The notes: a model not told the origin generated them from the letters alone. A DNA stretch of 64,000 nucleotides from JALOAD01 sp023228995 [NCBI: Candidatus Muiribacterium halophilum] (GCA_023228995.1 JALOAD010000008.1:21437-85436); one strand, 5' to 3'. Positions 8,597 to 18,291 are shown, counted from the stretch's first letter. A program made the numbers and translations.

Positions 8597-11356
8597 TTAC
8601 TTCTTTTTTAAATTTTCAAGTTTTTCAGTTCTTAGAAGTTTCATTTTTTTTATCCTTAATTTTCTACCAACCACATTTAAAAAAGCTTTTACAATTCTAG
8701 GATCAAACTGACTTCCTGCACATCTTTTAATTTCTTCAATAGCAACTTCTTCAGGCAAAGCACTTCTATAGGATCTTGAAGAAGTCATAGCATCAAATGT
8801 ATCTGCTACAGAAAGTATCCTTGCACCCATTGGAATTTGTTCTCCCTTTAGATTTTCAGGATATCCTTTTCCATCCCATCTTTCATGATGATGAAAAGTA
8901 AGACTACCAATTTTTTTAAGAAAATCGACTTTTTCAACTATTTTAGAACCATACACAGGATGTTTTTCAATTTCAACCCTTTCTTCAGGTGTAAGCATGC
9001 CAGGTTTTTTTAAAATATTATCATCTATTCCGATTTTGCCAACATCATGTAAAAGACCTGCAAATTTAATTGCAGTAACTTCTTTTTCATCAAGATGTAG
9101 TTCTTCAGCTATAGCAACGCTATATTCCATAACTTTTTCTGAATGTCCGTGAGTATAATGGTCTTTTGCATCAATTGCTGCAGCTAGTGCAGCTATTGTA
9201 TCAAAATATGTTTTTTCAAGATTAGAAAAAAGTCTTGAATTTTCAAGTGCAATTGCAGCTTGTGAACATAAATTTTCAAGAAGTTCAAGCTCTTCATCAA
9301 TATCAGGTATTTTTGAAGAAACATAACAGTTCAATATACCAATCGCTCTACCTCTTATCATAAGCGGTATTGTAAAAAGACCTGCAAGTTCATGTTTCAT
9401 TATCCATTCAATATTTTTTATTCTAAGCTTTTCATAAAGTCTTCCTGTAAATATTGCTTTATTTTTCATAAATGCTTCTCTTGAAAAAGAAAGTTCAATA
9501 CTGTCCAAAAGTTCAGTTTTAACAAATTCATCTTCAGAGTTTTCGCCCCATTCAATTCTTTCAATTTCAAGAAAATTATCATCCTCATTAAACATTCTAA
9601 GAACTACAAGTTTTGCATTAAGAATTTTTTTAGCAACTCTTACAAGTGATTTTGAAACTTCCTTAAAATCAAGTTTTTCAGAAATACTTTTTGTAACATC
9701 AAATACAGTTGATAAAGTAGAAACCTTTTTTTCTATACTATCATACACAATATTATTTTCACGGACAATCGCAAATGCTGAAGCTATTGTAGTAAGAAAT
9801 CTTATGTTTTCTCTTATTTCACCATTTTTATTGTCAAGAACAATAATAAAACCTAATATTTGCTTTTTTATTACAATTGGAACAGATACAAAATCAAAAT
9901 TATCTCTTAGAGAAAATCTCCTTGTACCTCTTTTAATAATATTCCTACGAATATTATAAGAATAAAGCTTATTATTAAGCATATTTTTAACATCTGCTAG
10001 CATTTCTTTTTCAATTTTTTCATATTGTTTATCAGATAATTCAAACTCAGAATAATAATTCATATCAAGAACAGGAAATGAATCAAGAATAATACATGCT
10101 GCTTTAAAATCAAATCTATTATTCAATATTCCAAATAAACCTCTAATTATTTCCCTTACATCAGAGTCTACATTAACTTGTTTCATCATTGTGTTAACAA
10201 TTTCAAGTTCATCAACTCTTTTTTCTAAATCTAAATATAAATTAGAATTTTTTGTAACATAAGCTATATTTGAAGAAAATATCTGTAAAAGTTTAAGATC
10301 GTCCTCGTTATAAATATGATGTTTACTTGTTATTGAAACAACACCAATAGTAATGTCTTTGAATTTAATCGGAGTAGATATAGCAGATATTATATCTTTC
10401 CTAACATCATCGTATTCTTTTGAAAAACTCCAATAAATAATATTAGCACCTTTTACAATTCTATTATCATCTTTATATTTTTCATCAATAACAATAAGCG
10501 GTTTACCTTCTTTAGCTATTCTTCCAACAATCCCTTCACCAATTTTCATTCTAAATTTTGAAGCTCTTTTTTGTTGAATACCAATATGAGTTCTAACAAA
10601 AAGTTCTTGATTATCTTCATCTATAAAAAGAATAGAACCACCTGTTCCAAAAAATTCTTCAACCATAGCTTTTAATATTTTTTTAAGTTTTGAATCAAGT
10701 TTCTTGTTTGTAGAATCGACAGCACTTAATTTATATAGAGTTTCAAAAGCAGATAATTTTTTTCTTAGCTCTCCTTGAATATTTTTTTCAGATTCAAAAA
10801 GAAGTGCATTTTCTATTAATGTTGAAATATGCGACATAAACAGTTTAATTAATTTATTTTTGTCGCTCATATTAGTATTATCAAACATATAAAAACATAT
10901 AATGCCAAGAAGCCTGCCATGCCTTGTTATTTTATTGGTAATTGTAGAAAAAACTTCTTTTTCATCTATAATTTTTTCTTCATCATGGCAATAATAGACT
11001 TTTTCCTCAAAATCAGATATATCTTCCTGATATTCAGATACAAGTTTTACATAATTTTTTTTAAGTTTATTTTGTAATGATTTTTCATAATCACCAAAGA
11101 AAGTAAAACCTGTTTTTTTTATATCAAAAAGTGAAAGTCCTATGAAATCAACTTCAACAAGATTTTCTATTGTAGAAAAAAGATTTTTCATAAGATCATC
11201 TATATTATCTATATATACATCAAGTTTTATAAACTCATTAATTATTATCTGATTATAATAATCTTTTTGTAGAATCTCATTATCTTTTTTTAAAAGTTCA
11301 ATCTGATTTTTCAATTCTTCATATTCAGTTAAAGAAACACTTATACTCTTATCCAT
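8597..11356 (-). CDS. Multi-GAF HD-GYP cyclic-di-GMP phosphodiesterase
   Basis: 919 residues. A short coiled coil at the N-terminus is followed by a series of about four GAF-like sensor domains (roughly 30-185, 215-375, 390-545 and 550-715). The C-terminal HD-GYP domain lies at about 720-900. The catalytic HD is in GLLHDVGKIG and the diagnostic signature is HHERWDGKGYP, followed by ARILSVADTFDAMTS. HD-GYP proteins hydrolyse cyclic di-GMP. There is no membrane segment, so it is cytoplasmic. It follows the receiver gene by 40 bases; the receiver and the GGDEF protein upstream are its likely signalling partners. Confidence 0.93.
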   Translation of the reverse strand: MDKSISVSLTEYEELKNQIELLKKDNEILQKDYYNQIIINEFIKLDVYIDNIDDLMKNLFSTIENLVEVDFIGLSLFDIKKTGFTFFGDYEKSLQNKLKKNYVKLVSEYQEDISDFEEKVYYCHDEEKIIDEKEVFSTITNKITRHGRLLGIICFYMFDNTNMSDKNKLIKLFMSHISTLIENALLFESEKNIQGELRKKLSAFETLYKLSAVDSTNKKLDSKLKKILKAMVEEFFGTGGSILFIDEDNQELFVRTHIGIQQKRASKFRMKIGEGIVGRIAKEGKPLIVIDEKYKDDNRIVKGANIIYWSFSKEYDDVRKDIISAISTPIKFKDITIGVVSITSKHHIYNEDDLKLLQIFSSNIAYVTKNSNLYLDLEKRVDELEIVNTMMKQVNVDSDVREIIRGLFGILNNRFDFKAACIILDSFPVLDMNYYSEFELSDKQYEKIEKEMLADVKNMLNNKLYSYNIRRNIIKRGTRRFSLRDNFDFVSVPIVIKKQILGFIIVLDNKNGEIRENIRFLTTIASAFAIVRENNIVYDSIEKKVSTLSTVFDVTKSISEKLDFKEVSKSLVRVAKKILNAKLVVLRMFNEDDNFLEIERIEWGENSEDEFVKTELLDSIELSFSREAFMKNKAIFTGRLYEKLRIKNIEWIMKHELAGLFTIPLMIRGRAIGILNCYVSSKIPDIDEELELLENLCSQAAIALENSRLFSNLEKTYFDTIAALAAAIDAKDHYTHGHSEKVMEYSVAIAEELHLDEKEVTAIKFAGLLHDVGKIGIDDNILKKPGMLTPEERVEIEKHPVYGSKIVEKVDFLKKIGSLTFHHHERWDGKGYPENLKGEQIPMGARILSVADTFDAMTSSRSYRSALPEEVAIEEIKRCAGSQFDPRIVKAFLNVVGRKLRIKKMKLLRTEKLENLKKK

Positions 11357-11396
11357 TTATATTTCCTTTATTATTATAAAAAAGCAATTTTTCAGC

Positions 11397-11783
11397 TCAA
11401 AGTCCAGTCAGCCTCTTAACTTCTTTGACAAGTTCATCTGATGAAAAAGGTTTTACAAAAAAAGCATCAGCACCTGAATGCTCTGCAACAAATCTATTTT
11501 TTTTATCATTCAATGCAGTTACCACTATAATAGGCATTTTTTTAAGTTTTTTATCATTTTTTACCAGTCTTGTCATCTGTATTCCATTAAACTGAGGCAT
11601 CATAATATCAATTATAAGCAAATCATAATCATTTTCAAGCAATTCTTTCATCAAATCAGCAGATGTATTTAATGCTTTTACATCGAAATCCTCCATTTTA
11701 AGAAGTATTTCAATAAAATCAGTTACATCTTTTTCATCATCTAAAATCAGTATTTTTCGTTTCTTTATATTTTTCTTTGTCAT
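11397..11783 (-). CDS. Stand-alone response regulator receiver
   Basis: About 128 residues from an ATG at 11783 (protein begins MTKKNIKKRKILILDDE). Longer in-frame starts add residues that do not belong to the fold. All receiver landmarks are present: acidic pair in ILDDEKD, phospho-acceptor Asp in LLIIDIMMP, the Thr of VVTAL, and the Lys of FVKPFSS. There is no output domain. The start overlaps the end of the GGDEF gene by about 47 bases, so the two are translationally coupled. It probably passes a phosphate signal to the neighbouring GGDEF or HD-GYP proteins; no kinase is encoded beside it. Confidence 0.92.
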   Translation of the reverse strand: MTKKNIKKRKILILDDEKDVTDFIEILLKMEDFDVKALNTSADLMKELLENDYDLLIIDIMMPQFNGIQMTRLVKNDKKLKKMPIIVVTALNDKKNRFVAEHSGADAFFVKPFSSDELVKEVKRLTGL

Positions 11784-13743
11784 AATAACAAACCCTATTT
11801 CTTCCATTATTTTTAGCTTTATAAAGACAAGCATCAGCAATATCAATAAATTCCCTAACATTTTTAATACTATCTTTTAATTCAGCTATACCTATACTAA
11901 CAGTTATGTGAAGCATTTTTCCAGTATTGTTGATATTATTATATTGTTTTAATTCAATACAACTTCTTATTCTTTCAGCAATAACAACACCTTCTTCCAG
12001 AGTAGTTTCCGGTAATATGACTACAAACTCTTCTCCACCATATCTTGCAACAATATCAATTGATCTTACATTTTCTTTTATAGTAAAAGCAGTTTCTCTT
12101 AAAACACTATCACCCTGCTGATGACCAAAATTATCATTAAAAAATTTAAAATGGTCAATATCAAGTATAAGCAAACTCATTGTCTTATCATATCTTCTAC
12201 ATCTTGCAAATTCACCTTCTATTCTATTTTTAAAAAACCTGTAATTATAAGTTGCAGTCATAGAATCAGTGAAAGCAAGTCTTTCATTTTCTTTAAAAAG
12301 AAAGGATTTTTCAAGAGTAGATGCAATATAATTACCTATTATGGAAAAAAGCTCAAGATCATTTTCTATTGTTATTTTATCATTTTCCAAAGCACCTATA
12401 AAAAAAATACCTTTTAATTCCTCTCCCTCAATAAGTGGCATTATAAGATGACTTCCTATATTTTCATCATTTTTATTTATCAAAAGTTTAGGTTCTATTC
12501 CATGTGTCTTTATATCAACATTTCCAAGACCTTTTTTATTTAATCTTAAAAAGCCAGTTACAATATCATACGCACTCTTTAAAAGAGCATTTTTTTCAGC
12601 ATTAAAAGTATCAAAAAACAAATCAGCTTTTGAATAATCTGTTTTAAATACAAGAAAACATGCAATATCATAATCAAACATAAATCTCAAATTTTCTTTT
12701 AAAATTTCTACCATTTTTCTAATTTCAAAACAAGTACTCATCTCTTTGCTCATAAAGTTTAAAACTCTAAATTTTTCTTTTTCTTTTTTTAATTTTTCAA
12801 GTATTATCTCTTTACCTATAATCACAGCAATCTGAGAAGCAAGAATTCCCAGAAATCTAACATCATGTTCTTTTTCAGAATTATCTTTCATTATAGAAAG
12901 CATTCCAATGAGATTATTTTCATAATAAAGTGGTAAAAAATAAAATGCTGAATCTTCAAGCTCTATCTTTTCAAATGATTCTTTTCCTTTAATAAATTCT
13001 TCTCTTTTATTTTTTAATATAAAATCAATATTATTAAGTTCAGCTTCATTCATACCTGAAAAAGTTTTGTTAATAAATCTTCTTGTACTTTGATTAAACA
13101 TATATATTGATATTTTTTTAATACCAAGAATTTTAGAAATAATCTTTATAAGAGATTCCAAAGTTTCCTCAATATCAACAAAAGAATTGAGAGTTTTACT
13201 TATTTCAAATAATGTCATAGCTTGATTCATTTTTGTCTTCTGAAAATCAAGAAGATTTATTCTTTCAACTGATAAAGCTACATGGGAAGAAATGGATAAA
13301 ATTATGTCTTTATCTCTTTTTGAAAAATTTTCAGGTTCTTTTATCTTTGTAATATTCAAAGTACCTGTCATTTTATCACCAACATAAAGAGGAATTACAA
13401 TAAGAAATGGAGAAGTTATATTTTTTTTGACCTTAAAACCATATTTTTTACTTATATCATATATATTTTCAATAAAAAAAAGTTTTTTTTCTTTAAGAGA
13501 AAGACCAGCAATATCCTTCCCAAGTTTACAAGCTGTATTGTTTACTACCTTAGAAGATATTCCAACACTTTCAACAATTCTAAGAGTCTGAGAATATTCA
13601 TCAAAAAGCATAAGAGAAACTCTTTCAGCTTCAAATATCTCAGAAGTTCTTTTAACTATAAGTTTTTTTAAATGAAAAAAATCCTCAACATTATACATAT
13701 CATGTATAAGACTAAAAAGATATTTTATCCTTGAACTAAGCAT
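11737..13743 (-). CDS. Multi-GAF diguanylate cyclase (GGDEF)
   Basis: About 668 residues from an ATG at 13743, chosen because GAGGAAA sits just upstream; an in-frame ATG at 13776 would extend it by 11 residues into the previous gene. About three GAF-like domains (roughly residues 15-170, 185-335 and 340-485) precede a GGDEF domain with active-site RYGGEEF. The inhibitory site RSID lies five residues before GGEEF, so product feedback is likely. The enzyme makes cyclic di-GMP from two GTP. It overlaps the SpoIIE-type phosphatase gene by 8 bases and the receiver gene by 47. It is paired with an HD-GYP phosphodiesterase in the same operon. Confidence 0.93.
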   Translation of the reverse strand: MLSSRIKYLFSLIHDMYNVEDFFHLKKLIVKRTSEIFEAERVSLMLFDEYSQTLRIVESVGISSKVVNNTACKLGKDIAGLSLKEKKLFFIENIYDISKKYGFKVKKNITSPFLIVIPLYVGDKMTGTLNITKIKEPENFSKRDKDIILSISSHVALSVERINLLDFQKTKMNQAMTLFEISKTLNSFVDIEETLESLIKIISKILGIKKISIYMFNQSTRRFINKTFSGMNEAELNNIDFILKNKREEFIKGKESFEKIELEDSAFYFLPLYYENNLIGMLSIMKDNSEKEHDVRFLGILASQIAVIIGKEIILEKLKKEKEKFRVLNFMSKEMSTCFEIRKMVEILKENLRFMFDYDIACFLVFKTDYSKADLFFDTFNAEKNALLKSAYDIVTGFLRLNKKGLGNVDIKTHGIEPKLLINKNDENIGSHLIMPLIEGEELKGIFFIGALENDKITIENDLELFSIIGNYIASTLEKSFLFKENERLAFTDSMTATYNYRFFKNRIEGEFARCRRYDKTMSLLILDIDHFKFFNDNFGHQQGDSVLRETAFTIKENVRSIDIVARYGGEEFVVILPETTLEEGVVIAERIRSCIELKQYNNINNTGKMLHITVSIGIAELKDSIKNVREFIDIADACLYKAKNNGRNRVCYYDKEKYKETKNTDFR

Positions 13744-14938
13744 TGATTTCCTCTTGACAAAATATATGACCGACAATGAGAGTTATATCATCTGTATAGT
13801 TTTCTCTGTTCATCTTAGAATATAATACTCTTATAAGATTGTCAATTGAAAGAAGGCTATAATCCTTAAGAAGCCTTAAGAGTGCAATGCCATCCTCTTC
13901 AGATTCAGCAAAACCATCTGTCCAGAACAAAAATTTATCTCCATTTTCAATACTTCTTTCTGATATTTCAAAAGAAGATATATTATCAATACCCATAGGA
14001 GGATTTCCCCCATCAATTTCTACAATGTTTTCTTTGGAAATATAATATGGTGAACTATGTCCACAATTACAAACCTGAAAAGTCTTTTTTTCATAATCTA
14101 TTAGAACAAACATAGATGCAATAAAGTGGTAACAGTCAATAGATTCACACATAAATGCATTAATATTTTGACATATTTTTTCAAGACTATTTATTTTTTC
14201 AGTAATTGTAATATATTTTAATATAACATGAAACATATTGGATATAAGAGCTCCAGCCATTCCTTTTCCGGCTGCATCAGCCATAACAATAAGATATTTT
14301 TTGGATTTTTCTATTTCAAAACAATTATAATAATCTCCGCCAATAAGTTTATATGGTCTATAAATTACTTTTAAATTCAAATTTTCAAAATCAAAATGAT
14401 TTTTAGGGATTATTTTTTTATGAAGAAGACTTGCTGTTTCCATTTCTCTATTATATTCATTGGCAATTTCTATATATTTATTTTTATCTTCATTTTCAAT
14501 TATTTTCTCAAATAATATATTTCCAATATCAAGTATAATTTTAGATACTGTTTCTTTCTGCTCTTCTGTAATCTTTTCTTTTAAAAACAAAGCAAATAAT
14601 CCAACACATTTTTTAGAAGATATAACGGGGAAAAATATAAGTGATTTAGATCTCTTTATAAAAATAGTATCAGCCACAATATTTTCTTTAGAGATTTCAG
14701 GAAAAAGTCCATTGACGATTATTCTACATTCTGTAAGCTCATTTTCTGTAATGCTCTCACCAATAAATCTATATTTCATTACTTCCTTATCATTAAAAAG
14801 ATAAAAAGCAGAAGAATAAAAATGGAAATTATCTAAGAAATAATTATTTATTTTAAAATCTATTTTCTCAATATCTTCCTCAATATTTAAAGAGTAAAGT
14901 AGTTGAGAAAAATTAAGAATATGAGCTGTATTATTCAC
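13736..14938 (-). CDS. GAF-linked SpoIIE/PP2C-type serine phosphatase (RsbU-like)
   Basis: 400 residues from a GTG at 14938, preceded by GGAG at good spacing. The N-terminal half (about 10-160) is GAF-like. The C-terminal half is a PP2C/SpoIIE phosphatase with metal-binding motifs GGDYYNC, MADAAGKGMAGAL, WTDGFAESEE and the final DDITLIV. Such enzymes dephosphorylate anti-anti-sigma (STAS) proteins in partner-switching systems. No STAS protein or anti-sigma kinase is seen in this window, so the substrate is unknown. It is the first gene of the long leftward run and starts just beyond the rpsT terminator. Confidence 0.9.
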   Translation of the reverse strand: MNNTAHILNFSQLLYSLNIEEDIEKIDFKINNYFLDNFHFYSSAFYLFNDKEVMKYRFIGESITENELTECRIIVNGLFPEISKENIVADTIFIKRSKSLIFFPVISSKKCVGLFALFLKEKITEEQKETVSKIILDIGNILFEKIIENEDKNKYIEIANEYNREMETASLLHKKIIPKNHFDFENLNLKVIYRPYKLIGGDYYNCFEIEKSKKYLIVMADAAGKGMAGALISNMFHVILKYITITEKINSLEKICQNINAFMCESIDCYHFIASMFVLIDYEKKTFQVCNCGHSSPYYISKENIVEIDGGNPPMGIDNISSFEISERSIENGDKFLFWTDGFAESEEDGIALLRLLKDYSLLSIDNLIRVLYSKMNRENYTDDITLIVGHIFCQEEINA

Positions 14939-14967
14939 AGTTCACTCCATAAAATTTAATTTTAGGT

Positions 14968-14998
14968 AAAAAAAAACCCCGGATAACCGGGGCGTTTT
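14968..14998 (-). terminator. Rho-independent terminator of rpsT
   Basis: The perfect stem CCCCGG/CCGGGG with a 4-base loop (14977-14992) is followed on the minus strand by a run of about nine T. It is the strongest GC hairpin in the window and lies directly 3' of rpsT. Confidence 0.92.
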
Positions 14999-15007
14999 TA
15001 TAAAAAT

Positions 15008-15283
15008 TTAATTTGAGATTTTTTTTGACAATCTTGATTTTTTTCTTGCAGCAGTATTTTTATGAAGTATTCCTTTAGTTACCATTTTATCCAATGTTCT
15101 TGTAACATCTTTATAAAGAACTGCACTTTCTTCATTAGCAACGCCAGCTTCAACTGCTTTTTCAAATTTTTTGACAGTTGTTTTCATTCTACTTTTTAAA
15201 GCAGTATTTCTTTCTGCTCTTTTTCTGTTTTGAAGTATTCTCTTCTGTTCAGGTGTGTGTTTCCTTTTCTTTCCTTCGGACAT
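15008..15283 (-). CDS. rpsT: 30S ribosomal protein S20
   Basis: 91 residues, highly basic and helical, the usual S20 length. The family pattern is visible: RRKRAERNTALKSRMKT-like segment NRKRAERNTALKSRMK, then the middle LDKMVTKGILHKNTAARKKS and a basic C-terminus. S20 binds 16S rRNA in early 30S assembly. AGGAGG lies 6 bases before the ATG. It is probably monocistronic, with a strong terminator downstream. A TATAAT at 15362-15367 could be its -10 box, but no good -35 box is seen. Confidence 0.96.
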   Translation of the reverse strand: MSEGKKRKHTPEQKRILQNRKRAERNTALKSRMKTTVKKFEKAVEAGVANEESAVLYKDVTRTLDKMVTKGILHKNTAARKKSRLSKKISN

Positions 15284-15432
15284 TTAATTCCTCCTATAGA
15301 CTATATAAAAATCTCGTCCTAATTTTCCATCGGGCATTTCAGTAGGTTTTAAAAATATATCATTATATTATTGAAAAATCAAGTTTTGACCAATGTACCT
15401 TAATCAAAAGCATAATGGTCTATATAGTTTAT

Positions 15433-16023
15433 TTAAATTTTTTTATAATATCTATAATATTCATAAATACCAGACCATGTAGCTCTGTGAAAAAGAAGTT
15501 TTATAAAAAACCAAAATATTTTCCATAAATAAATAGTTATTTCACCTTTTCCTTGATAATCAAACAATTCTTTTTCATAATCAGGTTCTATAACACAAAA
15601 AATACCATCAGGAAGAATATTATTAAATATAATTGAAAATATATGTATTTGAGAAAGAATATAATACTCTCTAAAACCAATTTTAATTTCTACACCAAGT
15701 TTTTTAATATCAACAATCTTTAACAGACTCAAAATATGTCTTATAAAAAAAGATATTACAAAATATATTCTTTCATAATCAGGATCATATTTTTTGACTT
15801 TATTTTTACCTGTTTTTTTTTCAAAAATTATGAACAAGCCAAAAAGTTTCAATTTTAAAACTGTCTTTTTTTTATTTTTTCTAAATAATAAATCAACAAT
15901 AAAAAAATCACACATTAAAAAATATTTATTTATATCTCCTGTAAAATATACAGTATATGGATAAAATACAAGAACACCTAAAAAAGTTATCAAAAATATT
16001 AAGAAATATAAAAAAAAGATCAA
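15433..16023 (-). CDS. DUF2953-like membrane protein
   Basis: 196 residues with an N-terminal membrane segment (about 2-24). The body resembles the DUF2953 family, with a basic amphipathic stretch, the phrase KKLGVEIKIGFREYYILS, and a C-terminal GKGEITIYLWKIFWFFIKLLF. DUF2953 proteins often neighbour ytfJ/gerW in spore-formers; here a GerW-like gene is about 7 kb away. Function is unknown. It follows the 16027-16623 gene with a 3-base gap, at the end of the hbd-crt transcription unit. Confidence 0.7.
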   Translation of the reverse strand: MIFFLYFLIFLITFLGVLVFYPYTVYFTGDINKYFLMCDFFIVDLLFRKNKKKTVLKLKLFGLFIIFEKKTGKNKVKKYDPDYERIYFVISFFIRHILSLLKIVDIKKLGVEIKIGFREYYILSQIHIFSIIFNNILPDGIFCVIEPDYEKELFDYQGKGEITIYLWKIFWFFIKLLFHRATWSGIYEYYRYYKKI

Positions 16024-16026
16024 ATA

Positions 16027-16623
16027 TCACTCCATAGAATTAATAAATTCAACTTCAGCATTTTTTATTATTTCAGGATTTTTTATATTATAAAAATAAA
16101 ATCTCTCTATTATTTCATGATTTTGTTTTAATATTGAAATCATAAATGAAAAAATCTTTTCAATAACTATATTTCCCCCACTATCTTTTAAAACAACCTT
16201 CATCTTACCGTTTTCAACAAATTTTTGAGAAATATTTTTAAGCTTAACCTCAACACAAATCCTATTTTCTGAAACAAAAAGCAATTTTTGATCCAATACT
16301 TTTATTATATCTTTTTTATATTCCAAAGTGTCAAGAATATCACTTATTTTAGAAAGTAAATTTCTTACCTCTTCAAAATTCTTTTTTTCAAGCTTTTCAA
16401 AAGCTTCTCCAAAATAATTTATTATTTCAAGTATTTTCATTTTTTCGTCAATACTTCTGATATTATCCTGACCAGATGATATATTTTTTTCTTCAAGTTT
16501 TTTTATAACAAACTCAGCTTTCTTTTTAAAAAGCAATACTTCATCAGTATCATATAATTCACAAAAAGTATTAAAATTTAAAAATATTAAAAAAACAAAA
16601 ATTAAAAAGTTTTTTTTATTCAA
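16027..16623 (-). CDS. Hypothetical exported protein
   Basis: About 198 residues if it starts at the TTG at 16623 (protein begins with NKKNFLIFVFLIFLNF, a good signal peptide). An ATG at 16653 would put ten polar residues before the signal peptide and run deep into crt. The mature part is charged and helical at first, then beta-rich (VEVKLKNISQKFVENGKMKVVL in sequence order), suggesting a small beta-sandwich. I do not recognise a family. It overlaps the crt stop and is followed 3 bases later by the DUF2953-like gene. Confidence 0.7.
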   Translation of the reverse strand: MNKKNFLIFVFLIFLNFNTFCELYDTDEVLLFKKKAEFVIKKLEEKNISSGQDNIRSIDEKMKILEIINYFGEAFEKLEKKNFEEVRNLLSKISDILDTLEYKKDIIKVLDQKLLFVSENRICVEVKLKNISQKFVENGKMKVVLKDSGGNIVIEKIFSFMISILKQNHEIIERFYFYNIKNPEIIKNAEVEFINSME

Positions 16624-17386
16624 AATTAGGCTTTTTCCTTTCAATAAATGCACTCATACCATTTTTTTGATCATTGTGAGTAAAACAACTAGCAAAAAGA
16701 ATTTCTTCAGTTTTAAGAGCTTCGTATTTAGGCATTTCTATACCTTGCTCTATAGCTTTTTTTGCAATGATAACAGCATTAAAACTCTTACTTATAATAT
16801 TTAAAGCTATTTTTTTTGCTTCGTCAATAAGTTCTTCAGGTTCAGTAACTTTAACAACTATACCCATTTTTTCAGCTTCTTCTGCTTTTAAAGTATCTCC
16901 ACTAAAAATAACATATTTTGCAAGAGAAACACCTATAAGTCTTGATAATCTCTGAGTTGCACCAAATCCTGGAATTATACCAAGACTAACTTCAGGCTGA
17001 CCTAATTTTGCTCGTTTTGAAGCAATTCTTATATCACATGCTAATGCAAGTTCAAGTCCACCACCAAGTGCATAACCATTAATCGCAGCAATAGTAATAA
17101 AAGGAGCCTGTTCAATTTTAGAAAAAACCCTATGTCCTAGCTTTGCATAATCTAAAGCTTGCTGATAATTCATTTCTTTCATTTCAGCAATGTCAGCACC
17201 AGCAACAAAAGATTTTTCAATTCCAGTTATAATAAGTACCTTTACATTTTCTTTTGATATTTCATCAATTATTTTTTCAAAATCATTTAATAATTCAGTG
17301 CTTAAAGAGTTCAAACTCTTTGGCGCATTAATTATAAGTCTATATATATTATTATCTTTTTCTAAAACAAAAAATTTATATGACAT
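16616..17386 (-). CDS. crt: Enoyl-CoA hydratase / 3-hydroxybutyryl-CoA dehydratase (crotonase)
   Basis: 256 residues, the usual crotonase length. The oxyanion-hole phrases FVAGADIAEMKEM and GYALGGGLELALACDIRIAS are present. The catalytic glutamate region is QPEVSLGIIPGFGATQRL. It interconverts 3-hydroxybutyryl-CoA and crotonyl-CoA. It lies directly after hbd with no gap, forming the Hbd-Crt pair that links acetoacetyl-CoA to crotonyl-CoA, also the product of the lysine pathway enzyme Kal. Substrate chain length is inferred from context. Confidence 0.93.
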   Translation of the reverse strand: MSYKFFVLEKDNNIYRLIINAPKSLNSLSTELLNDFEKIIDEISKENVKVLIITGIEKSFVAGADIAEMKEMNYQQALDYAKLGHRVFSKIEQAPFITIAAINGYALGGGLELALACDIRIASKRAKLGQPEVSLGIIPGFGATQRLSRLIGVSLAKYVIFSGDTLKAEEAEKMGIVVKVTEPEELIDEAKKIALNIISKSFNAVIIAKKAIEQGIEMPKYEALKTEEILFASCFTHNDQKNGMSAFIERKKPNFE

Positions 17387-18244
17387 TTATTTACCCTCTC
17401 CATAATTATAAAATCCTCTTCCAGACTTTCTTCCAAGATAACCTGCATTTACCATCTTAACAAGAAGCGGACAAGGTCTATATTTTGAATCTTTAAAGCC
17501 ATCATAAAGCACTTCCATAATAGAAAGACAAACATCAAGACCTATAAGATCTCCTAAAGCTAGCGGTCCCATCGGGTGAGAAGCTCCAAGCTTCATTACA
17601 GTATCGATATTTTCAGCTTTTCCAACTCCTTCCATAAGACAAAAACAAGCTTCATTTATCATAGGAATAAGCAATCTATTAACTGCAAAACCTGGATAAT
17701 CATTTACTTCAACTGGAGTTTTATCCATTTTAAGTGATATATCATTAACAATATCATAAGTTTGCTGACTAGTTGCAATTCCACGAATAACTTCAACAAG
17801 TTTCATCATAGGAACAGGATTCATAAAATGCATTCCTATAATCTTTTCAGCTCTATTAGTAACACCAGCAATCTCAGTTATAGATATAGAAGATGTATTT
17901 GTTGCAAGTATAGTATTTTTTGGCATTAAATTATCGAGTTTTTTAAAAATATCAAGTTTGAGCTGTTTGTTTTCAGTTGCAGCTTCAATTACAATATCAC
18001 AATCTTTAAGTTCATCTATATTAAAAACACAATTTAAAGAATTTATATATTCATTTGAAGATTTCTTAAGATTACCTTTTCTTTCCATTCTTGCAAGATT
18101 TTTAGAAAGAATATTTTTACCATTTTCCATAGCTTTTTCATTTACTTCACAAACAGTAACATCAAAACCAGAAACCAACGATACAGTGACAATTCCACTA
18201 CCCATTGTCCCAAAACCAATAACACCTATTTTATTAACTTCCAT
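17387..18244 (-). CDS. hbd: 3-hydroxybutyryl-CoA dehydrogenase
   Basis: 285 residues. The N-terminal Rossmann motif is GVIGFGTMGSGIV. The catalytic His is in GMHFMNPVPMMKLVEVI, and the C-terminal domain has NRLLIPMINEACF and ends GYLGRKSGRGFYNY. It catalyses acetoacetyl-CoA to 3-hydroxybutyryl-CoA with NAD(P)H. A GGGGG-containing ribosome site precedes the ATG, and a near-consensus promoter lies at 18292-18320. It is first gene of a unit with crt and two envelope genes. Confidence 0.95.
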   Translation of the reverse strand: MEVNKIGVIGFGTMGSGIVTVSLVSGFDVTVCEVNEKAMENGKNILSKNLARMERKGNLKKSSNEYINSLNCVFNIDELKDCDIVIEAATENKQLKLDIFKKLDNLMPKNTILATNTSSISITEIAGVTNRAEKIIGMHFMNPVPMMKLVEVIRGIATSQQTYDIVNDISLKMDKTPVEVNDYPGFAVNRLLIPMINEACFCLMEGVGKAENIDTVMKLGASHPMGPLALGDLIGLDVCLSIMEVLYDGFKDSKYRPCPLLVKMVNAGYLGRKSGRGFYNYGEGK

Positions 18245-18291
18245 AACTAATAACCCCCTGTAATGCTATAAAAATTTATTTTTTCATCATC

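Noticed and set aside
11784-11861. N-terminal extension of the receiver to an ATG at 11861
   Set aside because: The extra 26 residues lie inside the GGDEF gene, are hydrophobic and precede a complete receiver fold.
14460-14804. Plus-strand open frame of about 114 codons
   Set aside because: It lies antisense to the SpoIIE-type phosphatase gene, which has all metal-binding motifs.
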